Assembly: GCA_025454975.1 (NCBI GenBank)
Contig: JALONK010000028.1
Location: 1 to 43,715, forward strand
Origin: Bacteroidia bacterium
GTDB lineage: Bacteria; Bacteroidota; Bacteroidia; UKL13-3
Length of the DNA stretch: 43,715 nucleotides
Direction of reading: 5' to 3'
In this document: positions 9,299 to 17,815 of the stretch, one piece after another
Position numbering within the stretch: position 1 is the stretch's first letter
How the letters are laid out: each line of letters starts with the position of its first letter
Translations under genes and position numbers: made by a program
The notes under the pieces: generated by a model
The model's input: the letters and a program-made list of their open reading frames with translations, nothing else
What the model was told of the DNA's origin: nothing
Database searches by the model: none

Positions 9299-11164
9299 TT
9301 AATGTTGAACAATAAACTTTCTTGTAGCAATTATACTGCCATTTAAGAAATAACTGTAAAAATAAATACCAGACTCAATATCGGCCGTATTTACATGAGC
9401 TTCATTCATTCCATAAGCAACCTGAGAGTGTTTAATACGTTTAACTTCTTTACCTGTCAAATCGGTTATCACCATTTGAGCCTCTCCAACTTGTTCAGCA
9501 AAAAATGGAATCGTTAACTTGTCGGAAGCAGGCACAGGATAAGCAGCAAACAGATAATTTTTGGTTTCAACTTTATATTCATCAAAACCTGTTCTTGGGG
9601 TAAAGTAAATTTGGTAATTGCCTTCCGGCGCACCAATTGGTTTAAATGCAGTTTTGCCATTATTTGTTGTGGCTGATAAATAATATTCTATTTCATCAGA
9701 TTGGGTTAATGAACCTGCATTTATCTTACCGATAAAATATCCTGAACTATCCGTTAATACAACTTCATTATATTGTGTTGTGCCTTTTTTACGCCAAAAA
9801 CATGAAGCCTTTTGGATGCCGCTTTTATTTGTAATTTTAGCAATAATATTAAAGTTACTTTGAACAGATGAATATAATCCATCAACACTTGGATGCCAAA
9901 ATAACACCGGATTTTCGGCCGGAACCTGCATGGTTACACAATGCAATTCACCTCCTAAAATACTTAATAACCTCGAATCAATATCTACAATATTATATCC
10001 CGGAAAAATCTTTGAATATAAATTTTTAACCTCTGCAGTTTGTGTCGTATTTCCGCTGGTTGCGTTAGAATACGAAGGGAAAATAAATGTTTTATTAACC
10101 GTAAGTCCATTAATAAAAGTGCGGGCATCATCATTCATTTGTGTACAATTAACCCTGTTGTAAGTGCCATTATTTGAGGTTGGATGAGGCACACGAAACA
10201 CACGAAAAGGACGATTGTATGTTGAGTTAAAAGAGGCAATATATTGCATATTATCCTCAATAGTTTGTCTGTCACTGGCTGTAATCACTTGAGGATATTG
10301 CGCTGCAATGATGGTTTGTTCATCAACCATTTTTAAATATAAATCAATATGTCCTGTACCACCATCGCATAATAAATGTTGCAACATTACATTTTGTTTT
10401 GAGCCAAAAAGTGCTGAAATGGTATCTAACATGGAGGCTGTTGTAAATGGAGGATTTACAATTTCCACATCAGTATTTGCCGAATCAAACACACTGCTGA
10501 AAAATACAGTTCCAAAACCATCTGTCATTAAGTTTCCTCCTTCTCCATTCAGACGTGAAGTAAATATTGGTTTACCTATAGATGTAGCGAACAATGGCGC
10601 AAAAACATCATCGTTATCCCTGCCTTCATAATATTTCAAATCAATAAAACCAATACTGTCTGCATCTCCGTAATAAATGCCATGTGGACCAAAATCACGC
10701 ATCCACCATGCATCACCAAGCTGAATAAAGAAACTATAATTTACCAATGGCGTACCTCTATTTTGCATGAATTGTTTTATTGGAATGGTATCGGCTGCCG
10801 TATCAACTCTTATTATACACAACGTTGATTGTTGAATGGCATGCGCCAGTTGAGCCCATAAATTTCCGTAGGTGTTTGAAGTATCAATAAATACATTTCC
10901 ATTGTTATCAAAATCATAAGGCCAAGAAATAAGTACGGCCTGACTTTCTTCAAACTCTCCGGGATAGCGCAGATTTGGCGGAACCAGAGCAGTTTTTCCT
11001 AATGTTTGCGTTTGTGGTAAACTTTTACTGTTTATTCGTAACCTAAGTTCTTCTGCTGTTTGGTAAGCAGGTAAAATGCGTTTTGGTTTTTGGGGAGTTT
11101 GAGCAAATGAGCTTAAGGCTGAAATTGCTAGTGCCACAAAGGCTACATATCTTTTTAAATGCAT
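9299..11164 (-). CDS. Secreted agmatine/peptidylarginine deiminase with Ig-like and T9SS C-terminal domains
   Basis: Guanidino-group-modifying enzyme exported by type IX secretion. Order: signal peptide (1-21, ending SFAQ), deiminase catalytic domain (about 60-415), an Ig-like domain (about 420-525) and a type A sorting domain (about 540-621). Catalytic residues are visible: Asp157 in WMRDFGP, His272-Ile-Asp274 in GGTGHIDLY and Cys409 in GGELHCVTMQ. The signal-catalytic-Ig-sorting order is the one seen in Porphyromonas gingivalis peptidylarginine deiminase. Ordinary agmatine deiminases are cytosolic and have neither extra domain. Whether it acts on agmatine, free arginine or protein arginine cannot be decided from sequence. 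Confidence 0.88.
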   Translation of the reverse strand: MHLKRYVAFVALAISALSSFAQTPQKPKRILPAYQTAEELRLRINSKSLPQTQTLGKTALVPPNLRYPGEFEESQAVLISWPYDFDNNGNVFIDTSNTYGNLWAQLAHAIQQSTLCIIRVDTAADTIPIKQFMQNRGTPLVNYSFFIQLGDAWWMRDFGPHGIYYGDADSIGFIDLKYYEGRDNDDVFAPLFATSIGKPIFTSRLNGEGGNLMTDGFGTVFFSSVFDSANTDVEIVNPPFTTASMLDTISALFGSKQNVMLQHLLCDGGTGHIDLYLKMVDEQTIIAAQYPQVITASDRQTIEDNMQYIASFNSTYNRPFRVFRVPHPTSNNGTYNRVNCTQMNDDARTFINGLTVNKTFIFPSYSNATSGNTTQTAEVKNLYSKIFPGYNIVDIDSRLLSILGGELHCVTMQVPAENPVLFWHPSVDGLYSSVQSNFNIIAKITNKSGIQKASCFWRKKGTTQYNEVVLTDSSGYFIGKINAGSLTQSDEIEYYLSATTNNGKTAFKPIGAPEGNYQIYFTPRTGFDEYKVETKNYLFAAYPVPASDKLTIPFFAEQVGEAQMVITDLTGKEVKRIKHSQVAYGMNEAHVNTADIESGIYFYSYFLNGSIIATRKFIVQH

Positions 11165-11243
11165 ATAAATATTTGTGTATGTCCGAAATTAGACCATTAA
11201 TTCTACATTTTAGTTGCCGCTCATGTAAAATTCAATTAAAAAT

Positions 11244-11266
11244 AAAAGGCTGCTTATCGCAGCCTT
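11244..11266 (-). terminator. Intrinsic terminator after pruA
   Basis: On the minus strand the stem AAGGCTGC / GCAGCCTT with a 5-nt loop is followed by TTATTTTTAA. It lies just beyond the pruA stop and separates it from the deiminase gene. Confidence 0.85.
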
Positions 11267-11270
11267 CGTG

Positions 11271-12899
11271 TTATTCTTCAGCTAGAAAAGGATAATCAAC
11301 TGATACCGGTGGAACAAAAGTTTCTTTAATGGTTCGCATGCTTACCCATCTTAATAAGTTTACCATTGCTCCGGCTTTGTCATTTGTACCACTTGCTCTT
11401 GCTCCTCCAAAAGGTTGTTGGCCAACTACCGCACCTGTAGGTTTATCATTGATATAAAAATTTCCTGCGGCATTTTTCAATTTTGTTGTTGCCAATTCAA
11501 CAGCATACCTGTCTTGCGCTATAATTGAACCGGTTAAAGCATAATCACTTGTTTGGTTTACTAAATCTAAAGTAGCTTCAAATTGATTTTCGTCGTAAAC
11601 ATAAATGGTGAGTACCGGACCAAATATCTCTTCACACATGGTGGTTGATTTAGGATTTTGGGTAACAATAACAGTAGGTTGTATAAAATAACCAACTGAC
11701 TTATCGTATCCACCTCCTGCAATAATTTCACAATTAGGGTCAGCTTTTGCTTGTTCAATGTAAGAAGCAATTTTATCAAATGCCTTTTCATCTATTACCG
11801 CATTTACAAAATTGGTAAAGTTTTCGGTAGGCCCCATCTTCAATTGCGATAAGGTTTGTTGAATTTTTGGTTTAACCTCACCCCATAAATTTGAAGGAAC
11901 ATAAACCCTTGAAGCAGCCGAACATTTTTGTCCCTGAAATTCAAAAGCTCCGCGTACAATTGCCGTAACGCTTTCATCCACTTTGGCTGATTTATGCATC
12001 ACAATAAAATCTTTGCCACCTGTTTCTCCTACAATTCGAGGGTAGGTTTTATATTTATGAATATTTCCTCCAATGGTTTTCCAAACATTTTGAAAAACTC
12101 CGGTTGAACCGGTAAAGTGAATCCCTGCAAAATCAGGATGGTTAAATATTACCTCTCCGGCTGTTGGTCCATCAACATAAACCAAATTAATAACTCCATC
12201 AGGCACTCCTGCTTCTCTGAAAATTTCCATCAACACATTGGCTGAATAAATTTGAGTATTGGCTGGTTTCCATACAACAACATTTCCCATCATGGCGGCA
12301 CTTGTTGGTAAATTACCAGCTATGGCAGTAAAATTAAATGGGGTTAGTGCAAATACAAATCCTTCTAGCGGACGATATTCTATTCTGTTCCAAATTCCTT
12401 TAGCCGATTGTGGTTGGTTAGCATAAATCTGACTCATAAAAGCCACATTAAACCTTAAAAAATCAATAATCTCGCATGCACTATCAATCTCAGCCTGAAA
12501 TGCATTTTTACTTTGACCCAACATGGTGGCAGCATTTAACTTAGCCCTATATGGTCCGGCAATTAAATCAGCAGCTTTTAAAAATATGGCAGCTCGTTGT
12601 TCCCAAGCCAAATTTTCCCAAGCCGATTTGGCAGCAAGTGCCGCATCAATTGCTTGCTTCACATGGTTGGCATCTCCGGCCGAAAAATAACCCAAGGTAT
12701 GTTTATGGTCGTGAGGCGGCGACATCCTCACCTTTTTGTCGGTTCTAACTTCTTTACCACCAATATACATAGGAACATCAATTTCTTTGCTCCTTGCTTC
12801 ATTCAATGCAACTTTTAATTCTGCTTTTTCTTTGCTACCCGGTGCATAATTTAACACCGGTTCGTTTACAGGTACAGGCACTTTAAAAAAACCATTCAT
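11271..12899 (-). CDS. pruA: L-glutamate gamma-semialdehyde (1-pyrroline-5-carboxylate) dehydrogenase
   Basis: NAD-dependent oxidation of glutamate semialdehyde to glutamate, the last step of proline (and arginine-derived) catabolism. The 542-residue length is that of the single-domain PruA type common in Bacteroidota. The aldehyde dehydrogenase fold is clear: TPFNFTAIAG (186-195) and WKPANT (210-215) at the NAD site, base Glu292 in VGETGG and nucleophile Cys326 in GQKCSAAS. No proline dehydrogenase gene lies in the window. It has its own promoter (12925-12955) and terminator, so it is probably monocistronic. The neighbouring deiminase might feed the same arginine route, but that link is only inference. 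Confidence 0.95.
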   Translation of the reverse strand: MNGFFKVPVPVNEPVLNYAPGSKEKAELKVALNEARSKEIDVPMYIGGKEVRTDKKVRMSPPHDHKHTLGYFSAGDANHVKQAIDAALAAKSAWENLAWEQRAAIFLKAADLIAGPYRAKLNAATMLGQSKNAFQAEIDSACEIIDFLRFNVAFMSQIYANQPQSAKGIWNRIEYRPLEGFVFALTPFNFTAIAGNLPTSAAMMGNVVVWKPANTQIYSANVLMEIFREAGVPDGVINLVYVDGPTAGEVIFNHPDFAGIHFTGSTGVFQNVWKTIGGNIHKYKTYPRIVGETGGKDFIVMHKSAKVDESVTAIVRGAFEFQGQKCSAASRVYVPSNLWGEVKPKIQQTLSQLKMGPTENFTNFVNAVIDEKAFDKIASYIEQAKADPNCEIIAGGGYDKSVGYFIQPTVIVTQNPKSTTMCEEIFGPVLTIYVYDENQFEATLDLVNQTSDYALTGSIIAQDRYAVELATTKLKNAAGNFYINDKPTGAVVGQQPFGGARASGTNDKAGAMVNLLRWVSMRTIKETFVPPVSVDYPFLAEE

Positions 12900-12924
12900 A
12901 TGTTTTTATGATAATAATTGATTG

Positions 12925-12955
12925 CGAAAGTACAGTTAAAATTGAACTGCACAAA
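12925..12955 (-). promoter_or_regulatory. pruA promoter
   Basis: On the minus strand TTTG (12955-12952), a 19-nt spacer and TACTTTCG (12932-12925) lie just upstream of the pruA ATG. There is one mismatch to the Bacteroidota -7 consensus TAnnTTTG. Confidence 0.65.
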
Positions 12956-12997
12956 TGACATAAAACAGCACTTTGAAATAGAAGTTGTTAAACACTT

Positions 12998-13651
12998 TTA
13001 AATCAATATATCAGGCGCTTGAATAGCAGTTTTTATTTTGGTTACCGGATGTTCAAACGCCAAGTAATTACACATCAATGCAATACTTCCATCAGTAAGG
13101 GCTTTTGATGAACCGTACTTAATATCACCAACAATAGGGCTTCCAATAGCCGCAAGCTGCGCCCTAATTTGATGTTTCCGTCCGGTATGAAGTTTAATAT
13201 TAAGTAGCGCCTCATTACCTTTAGTGGATTTAATTTCATAACTCAAACTTGCTTTTACAGCTTCGGGCACCGGTTTTTTAAACACTTTACTTAATTTACG
13301 TTGCTCGTTAACTACCAGCCAGTGTTCAATTGTAGCATTACTTAATGCAGGAATAGGATTCACCCGTGCCAAATATTGTTTCTCTATTTTACGTTCTTTA
13401 AATATTTCGTTCATACGTTGTAAAGCTTTGCTTGTTCGTGCGAATAACACCAAACCACAAACAGGCATGTCTAAACGATGAATAACTCCAAGAAATACAG
13501 CTCCGGGTTTGTTATATTTTATTTTAATGTATGCTTTAACTTGTTCTTCGAGACTTGTTGGTTTTCCCGGTTCGGGTTGAACCGTATACCCGGCACGCTT
13601 GATTACTGCAATCAAATGGTTATCTTCATATACCACTTGCAAATCACTCAT
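12998..13651 (-). CDS. RluA-family pseudouridine synthase
   Basis: Isomerises uridine to pseudouridine in rRNA or tRNA. Motif HRLD (58-61) contains the catalytic Asp61, and the segment with TGRKHQIRAQL is the conserved basic motif of the RluA/RsuA fold. At 217 residues it lacks the N-terminal S4 domain of RluC/RluD, so it is of the short RluA/TruC-like type. Its ATG overlaps the panB stop codon (TAATG), so translation is probably coupled to panB. The target position cannot be predicted. Confidence 0.9.
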   Translation of the reverse strand: MSDLQVVYEDNHLIAVIKRAGYTVQPEPGKPTSLEEQVKAYIKIKYNKPGAVFLGVIHRLDMPVCGLVLFARTSKALQRMNEIFKERKIEKQYLARVNPIPALSNATIEHWLVVNEQRKLSKVFKKPVPEAVKASLSYEIKSTKGNEALLNIKLHTGRKHQIRAQLAAIGSPIVGDIKYGSSKALTDGSIALMCNYLAFEHPVTKIKTAIQAPDILI

Positions 13652-14466
13652 TAATATTGCTCCTTTTCATTAGGAAAATCAAGGCGTTTAATATCACTTA
13701 CATAAAGTTCAACAGCTCCCTTTATCTCATCATATAAGTTTAAATAGCGCCTTAAAAATTTGGGCGAAAATTCTTTATTTATTCCTAACATATCGTGGCT
13801 CACCAAAACTTGACCATCAACATGCGGACCGGCACCAATGCCAATGATTGGAATTTTTACTTGCTCGGCAACCTGTTTGGCTAAGGATGAAGGTATTTTT
13901 TCTAAGACTATTGCAAAACATCCGGCTGCTTCCAGTAATTTAGCATCTGCCATTAACTTTTGAGCCTCGGCTTCTTCTTTTGCACGCACTTCATACGTTC
14001 CGAATTTATAAATACTTTGTGGTGTTAAGCCTAAGTGTCCCATCACCGGAATACCTGCAGTTAAAATCCGTTTTATACTATCTACCACTTCTTCTCCTCC
14101 TTCTAGTTTTACTGCATGCGCCTCTGCTTCTTTCATAATTCTAATAGCTGAATTAAGTGCTTCTTTCGAATTGCCTTGATAGGAGCCAAAAGGCAAATCA
14201 ACTACTACTAAACTACGCTTAATGGCGCGAATTACAGCAGCAGCATGTGAAATCATATCATCTAAAGTAATAGGTAAGGTTGTTTCATAGCCATGCATTA
14301 CATTACTTGCCGAATCGCCAACCAACAGTACATCTACCTTTGCATCATCAAAAATGCGAGCCATTGAATAATCATAAGCTGTTAACATTGAAATTTTTTC
14401 ACCCCTAATTTTCATTTCCTGCAACACATGGGTGGTCACCTTTTTAACCTCTTTATAGGTACTCAT
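13651..14466 (-). CDS. panB: 3-methyl-2-oxobutanoate hydroxymethyltransferase
   Basis: First committed step of pantothenate (coenzyme A) synthesis: transfers a hydroxymethyl group from methylenetetrahydrofolate to alpha-ketoisovalerate. The 271-residue TIM-barrel protein has [15 protein letters not shown] near the N terminus, the metal-binding [13 protein letters not shown] (Asp51), the [11 protein letters not shown] loop and the [15 protein letters not shown] segment, all diagnostic of the family. The strong promoter at 14485-14516 drives it, and it is followed by the overlapping pseudouridine synthase gene. No other pan gene is present. Confidence 0.96.
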   Translation of the reverse strand: MSTYKEVKKVTTHVLQEMKIRGEKISMLTAYDYSMARIFDDAKVDVLLVGDSASNVMHGYETTLPITLDDMISHAAAVIRAIKRSLVVVDLPFGSYQGNSKEALNSAIRIMKEAEAHAVKLEGGEEVVDSIKRILTAGIPVMGHLGLTPQSIYKFGTYEVRAKEEAEAQKLMADAKLLEAAGCFAIVLEKIPSSLAKQVAEQVKIPIIGIGAGPHVDGQVLVSHDMLGINKEFSPKFLRRYLNLYDEIKGAVELYVSDIKRLDFPNEKEQY

Positions 14467-14484
14467 AACGTATTAATTGAACTC

Positions 14485-14516
14485 CAAAGGTATAGATTAA
14501 GGTTTGAAACATGCAA
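14485..14516 (-). promoter_or_regulatory. panB promoter
   Basis: On the minus strand TTG (14516-14514), a 21-nt spacer and TACCTTTG (14492-14485) form a perfect consensus pair about 20 bp before the panB ATG. Confidence 0.8.
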
Positions 14517-14585
14517 CCTAATCACAAAAATGAGTTTCTAAAGGAATGTTATCGCTATAAAACTAAATATTATATTCGCAGCCTG

Positions 14586-15563
14586 ATGAAAAAATTAAAC
14601 TATCTGATTATATCAATTGCAATAATGCTAAGTGCTTGCGATAATACTGTTGATATTAACGCACCATGGAAAGAAACTCCGGTTGTATATGCAGTGGTAG
14701 ACTTAGGCTCAGATACTCAAATTTTCAGGATACAAAAAACTTTTCAAGTAAAAGAAGGTACTACTGCCGAACAGATAGCCAAAATTGCAGATTCGATTTA
14801 CATGAAAAATATTACGGTTACGGTTACTGATAATAGCAGCCAGGCTACCCGCACATTTACCAGGGCAGGACTAACAAAGCAATCAGGTTTTTTCACCAAT
14901 ACCGATTCAAGTTATTGGCAAGATGTAGCACCAGTCGGATTTTACAATCCTTTACGCACCTACACTTTTCGTATTAAAAGCGCAGAAACCAATGAAGAAT
15001 ATACGGGCGTTGCAATTATGGTTGGCAGGGCATCAATAAACACAAGAAATATTGACCTGGTTGACACTTCTGTTAACCGTCAAACATTCCCTTTCTCGGT
15101 TCAAAACACCGGTGCAAATAGTGCATTATACGACCAGTTTATCAGGATATTTTACGAAGAATGGCCTGTAAACAATCCTTCACAAGTAATTTTAAAGTAC
15201 CATGATTTTATGGTTGAAACAAATGTGGAAGTACCGGCAGGATCGAATAACGGAGTTGAAGCCAGAAGGTTTACCGTTTTTAAAGTAAGTGTATTAAACT
15301 CGTTAAGAAAAGCAATTAAACAAGATAATTCTGTTCAACGCAGATTTGTTAATATCGCTTATGGTTTAACTGCCGCTAACCGTGATTTTGTTGATATGAT
15401 TAACACCAACAGACCAAGTGAAAGTATAGTTCCTAAAGTTGGTGATTACAGTAACATCAAAAATGCTATAGGAATTTTTGGATCTAAAACCACTACCCTA
15501 CAAAACCAAACATTAAATTCGGCAAGTATTGACTTTTTAAACAATACTATTCTTAACCCTTAA
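14586..15563 (+). CDS. Lipoprotein of unknown function (DUF4249-like?)
   Basis: Lipoprotein of about 325 residues. ATG at 14586 is preferred because it gives a short lipoprotein signal peptide ending in the lipobox LSAC. The more upstream ATG (14511) would overlap the divergent panB promoter and would put an unrelated leader in front of the signal. The mature part is mostly beta-strand and begins NTVDINAPWKETPVVYAVVD, which resembles the start of DUF4249 proteins (outer-membrane-linked, Bacteroidota-specific), but I cannot confirm the family. A -7-like TATATTCG lies just upstream. No TonB-dependent receptor partner is next to it. Confidence 0.7.
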   Translation: MKKLNYLIISIAIMLSACDNTVDINAPWKETPVVYAVVDLGSDTQIFRIQKTFQVKEGTTAEQIAKIADSIYMKNITVTVTDNSSQATRTFTRAGLTKQSGFFTNTDSSYWQDVAPVGFYNPLRTYTFRIKSAETNEEYTGVAIMVGRASINTRNIDLVDTSVNRQTFPFSVQNTGANSALYDQFIRIFYEEWPVNNPSQVILKYHDFMVETNVEVPAGSNNGVEARRFTVFKVSVLNSLRKAIKQDNSVQRRFVNIAYGLTAANRDFVDMINTNRPSESIVPKVGDYSNIKNAIGIFGSKTTTLQNQTLNSASIDFLNNTILNP

Positions 15564-15607
15564 CACTGACAAAATTTACAGGTAACCTTCGTGTTCGACA
15601 GATTAGC

Positions 15608-15632
15608 TGACAATTAATCGGCGAAACTGTCA
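15608..15632. promoter_or_regulatory. Inverted repeat upstream of the dnaK promoter
   Basis: TGACA and TGTCA, separated by 15 nt, form an inverted repeat that ends 10 bp before the sigma-54-like element. It could be a regulator-binding site. The arms are short, so chance is possible. Confidence 0.3.
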
Positions 15633-15642
15633 TTTTTAGCGG

Positions 15643-15659
15643 TTGGCACTACACTTGTT
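15643..15659 (+). promoter_or_regulatory. Sigma-54-like promoter of dnaK
   Basis: TTGGCAC, 5 nt, TTGTT resembles the sigma-54 -24/-12 consensus (TTGGCACN5TTGCW) with one change, T for C at the -12 GC. It lies 27 bp before the dnaK ATG. No TAnnTTTG box with a -33 partner is visible in the dnaK upstream region. Confidence 0.5.
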
Positions 15660-15686
15660 AGACAAAAGCAAAACACCAAAAATTAT

Positions 15687-17600
15687 ATGAGCAAAATAAT
15701 TGGAATTGACTTAGGAACTACCAACTCATGCGTTGCCGTTATGGAGGGTAACGAACCGGTAGTGATTGCAAACAGCGAAGGACGCAGAACTACCCCTTCT
15801 ATCGTAGCGTTTTTGAAAGACGGAGAAAGAAAAATAGGTGATCCGGCCAAACGTCAAGCCGTTACTAATCCAATAAACACAATCTACTCTATTAAAAGAT
15901 TTATGGGTAGAAGTTTTGAGGAATCAAAAAATGAAGTTAGCCGAATTCCGTATTCGGTTGAAAAAGGCGACAATAACACACCACGTGTTAATATAGAAGG
16001 TCGTTTATATACACCACAAGAAATTTCTGCTATCATTTTACAAAAAATGAAAAAAACAGCAGAAGATTATTTAGGTCATGAAGTTAAAGAGGCAGTTATT
16101 ACAGTGCCTGCATATTTTAACGATGCTCAACGTCAAGCTACCAAAGAAGCAGGCGAAATTGCAGGATTAAACGTTCGCAGGATTATTAATGAACCTACTG
16201 CTGCTGCACTAGCCTATGGCTTAGATAAAACCGGTAAAAAAGATTTAAGGGTTGTGGTTTTTGATTGCGGTGGTGGAACACATGATGTATCAGTTTTAGA
16301 GATGTATGAAGTAGAAGGAAACTCTACCTTCGAAGTAAAATCAACTGATGGTGATACTCACTTAGGTGGCGACGATTTTGACCAAGTGATTATTGACTGG
16401 TTAGCAGATGAATTTAAATCAGATGAAGGTTTGGATTTACGTTCAGATGCAATGGCATTACAACGTTTGAAAGAAGCAGCAGAAAAAGCTAAAATTGAAT
16501 TATCAAGTTCTGCACAAACTGAAATTAACTTACCTTATATTACGGCTACTGCGTCGGGCCCAAAACACTTGGTAAAAACATTATCTCGTGCAAAATTCGA
16601 ACAATTGGCCGACAGCTTAATTAAAAGAACCATTGAACCATGCAGAACGGCTTTGAAAAATGCAGGATTAAGCACTTCTCAAATAGATGAAATTATATTG
16701 GTTGGAGGATCAACACGTATACCTGCCATTCAAAAAGCTGTTGAAGATTTCTTTGGTAAAGCACCATCAAAAGGTGTTAATCCTGATGAGGTAGTTGCCT
16801 TAGGTGCTGCCATTCAAGGTGGAGTATTAACCGGTGAAGTGAAAGATGTATTATTACTTGACGTTACTCCATTAAGTTTAGGTATTGAAACAATGGGTGG
16901 AGTATTTACACGCCTAATTGAAGCGAATACCACTATCCCAACAAAGAAAAGTGAAGTATTCAGCACAGCAAGCGACAACCAACCTTCAGTAGAAATTCAT
17001 GTGCTTCAAGGTGAACGTCCTATGGCAAGAGATAACAGAACCATTGGCAGATTCCACTTGTCAGATATTCCACCGGCACAAAGAGGTGTACCTCAAATTG
17101 AAGTTACATTTGATATAGATGCTAATGGAATTTTACAAGTTAGTGCAAAAGATAAAGGAACAGGTAAAGAGCAAAAAATCAGAATCGAATCTTCAAGCGG
17201 ATTAAGCAAAGAGGAAATTGAAAAAATGAAGAAGGAAGCTGAGGCTAATGCAGAAAATGATAAAAAGGCAAAAGAGGAGGCTGAAAAATTAAACATGGCT
17301 GACAGCTTGGTGTTTCAAACCGATAAACAATTAAAAGAATACGGTGATAAAATTCCGGCTGAGAAAAAAGAAGCTATTGAAAAAGCTGTTGCCGAACTTA
17401 AAAAATCATACGAAGCTAAAGATTTGGCCGGCATTGATACCAATATGGAAGCTTTAAACACAGCTTGGGCTGCTGCTAGTGAAGATATGTACAAAGCAAC
17501 TCAAGGAGCTGAAAATGCTAATGCCACTGCAAACGCTGATGGTGGCGCAACGTCAGGTGCAGAAAATGTACAAGATGTAGATTTTGAAGAAGTAAAATAA
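15687..17600 (+). CDS. dnaK: Chaperone DnaK (Hsp70)
   Basis: ATP-driven protein-folding chaperone. The 637-residue length is normal. The nucleotide-binding domain starts [18 protein letters not shown]; the phosphate-2 loop is DCGGGTHD (193-200), where most DnaKs have DLGGGTFD. The His form is known in Bacteroidota, but Cys194 is less usual. The linker motif [15 protein letters not shown] leads to the substrate-binding domain and a helical lid. The C-terminal tail is Ala/Asn/Gly rich and ends DVDFEEVK, the usual EEVK-like end. No dnaJ or grpE is adjacent. It is transcribed alone, from a candidate sigma-54-type promoter to a strong terminator. Confidence 0.98.
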   Translation: MSKIIGIDLGTTNSCVAVMEGNEPVVIANSEGRRTTPSIVAFLKDGERKIGDPAKRQAVTNPINTIYSIKRFMGRSFEESKNEVSRIPYSVEKGDNNTPRVNIEGRLYTPQEISAIILQKMKKTAEDYLGHEVKEAVITVPAYFNDAQRQATKEAGEIAGLNVRRIINEPTAAALAYGLDKTGKKDLRVVVFDCGGGTHDVSVLEMYEVEGNSTFEVKSTDGDTHLGGDDFDQVIIDWLADEFKSDEGLDLRSDAMALQRLKEAAEKAKIELSSSAQTEINLPYITATASGPKHLVKTLSRAKFEQLADSLIKRTIEPCRTALKNAGLSTSQIDEIILVGGSTRIPAIQKAVEDFFGKAPSKGVNPDEVVALGAAIQGGVLTGEVKDVLLLDVTPLSLGIETMGGVFTRLIEANTTIPTKKSEVFSTASDNQPSVEIHVLQGERPMARDNRTIGRFHLSDIPPAQRGVPQIEVTFDIDANGILQVSAKDKGTGKEQKIRIESSSGLSKEEIEKMKKEAEANAENDKKAKEEAEKLNMADSLVFQTDKQLKEYGDKIPAEKKEAIEKAVAELKKSYEAKDLAGIDTNMEALNTAWAAASEDMYKATQGAENANATANADGGATSGAENVQDVDFEEVK

Positions 17601-17620
17601 TTCCATTATAATTAATAATT

Positions 17621-17655
17621 AAGGGCTGTTTCCTATGGATTCAGCCCTTTTTTTA
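17621..17655 (+). terminator. Intrinsic terminator after dnaK
   Basis: Stem AAGGGCTG / CAGCCCTT with a 13-nt loop is followed by a T run, 20 bp after the dnaK stop. Confidence 0.88.
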
Positions 17656-17815
17656 TTAGAACATTCGTTGTTTTTTCCTTAAATTCTAAGGCTACTTAAT
17701 AATAATTGTAACCAATGATAACAATAATTATTAACCCAAATTTGGCATAAGGTTTACTACCATAAAATTTATCACAATTAGTTATAATGGTAAACCGTTA
17801 ATCTATGCAATCAGC

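Noticed and set aside
17690-17815. GGTTTA/TAAACC inverted repeat downstream of accC
   Set aside because: Long loop and no T run on the accC strand, so it does not make a convincing terminator.
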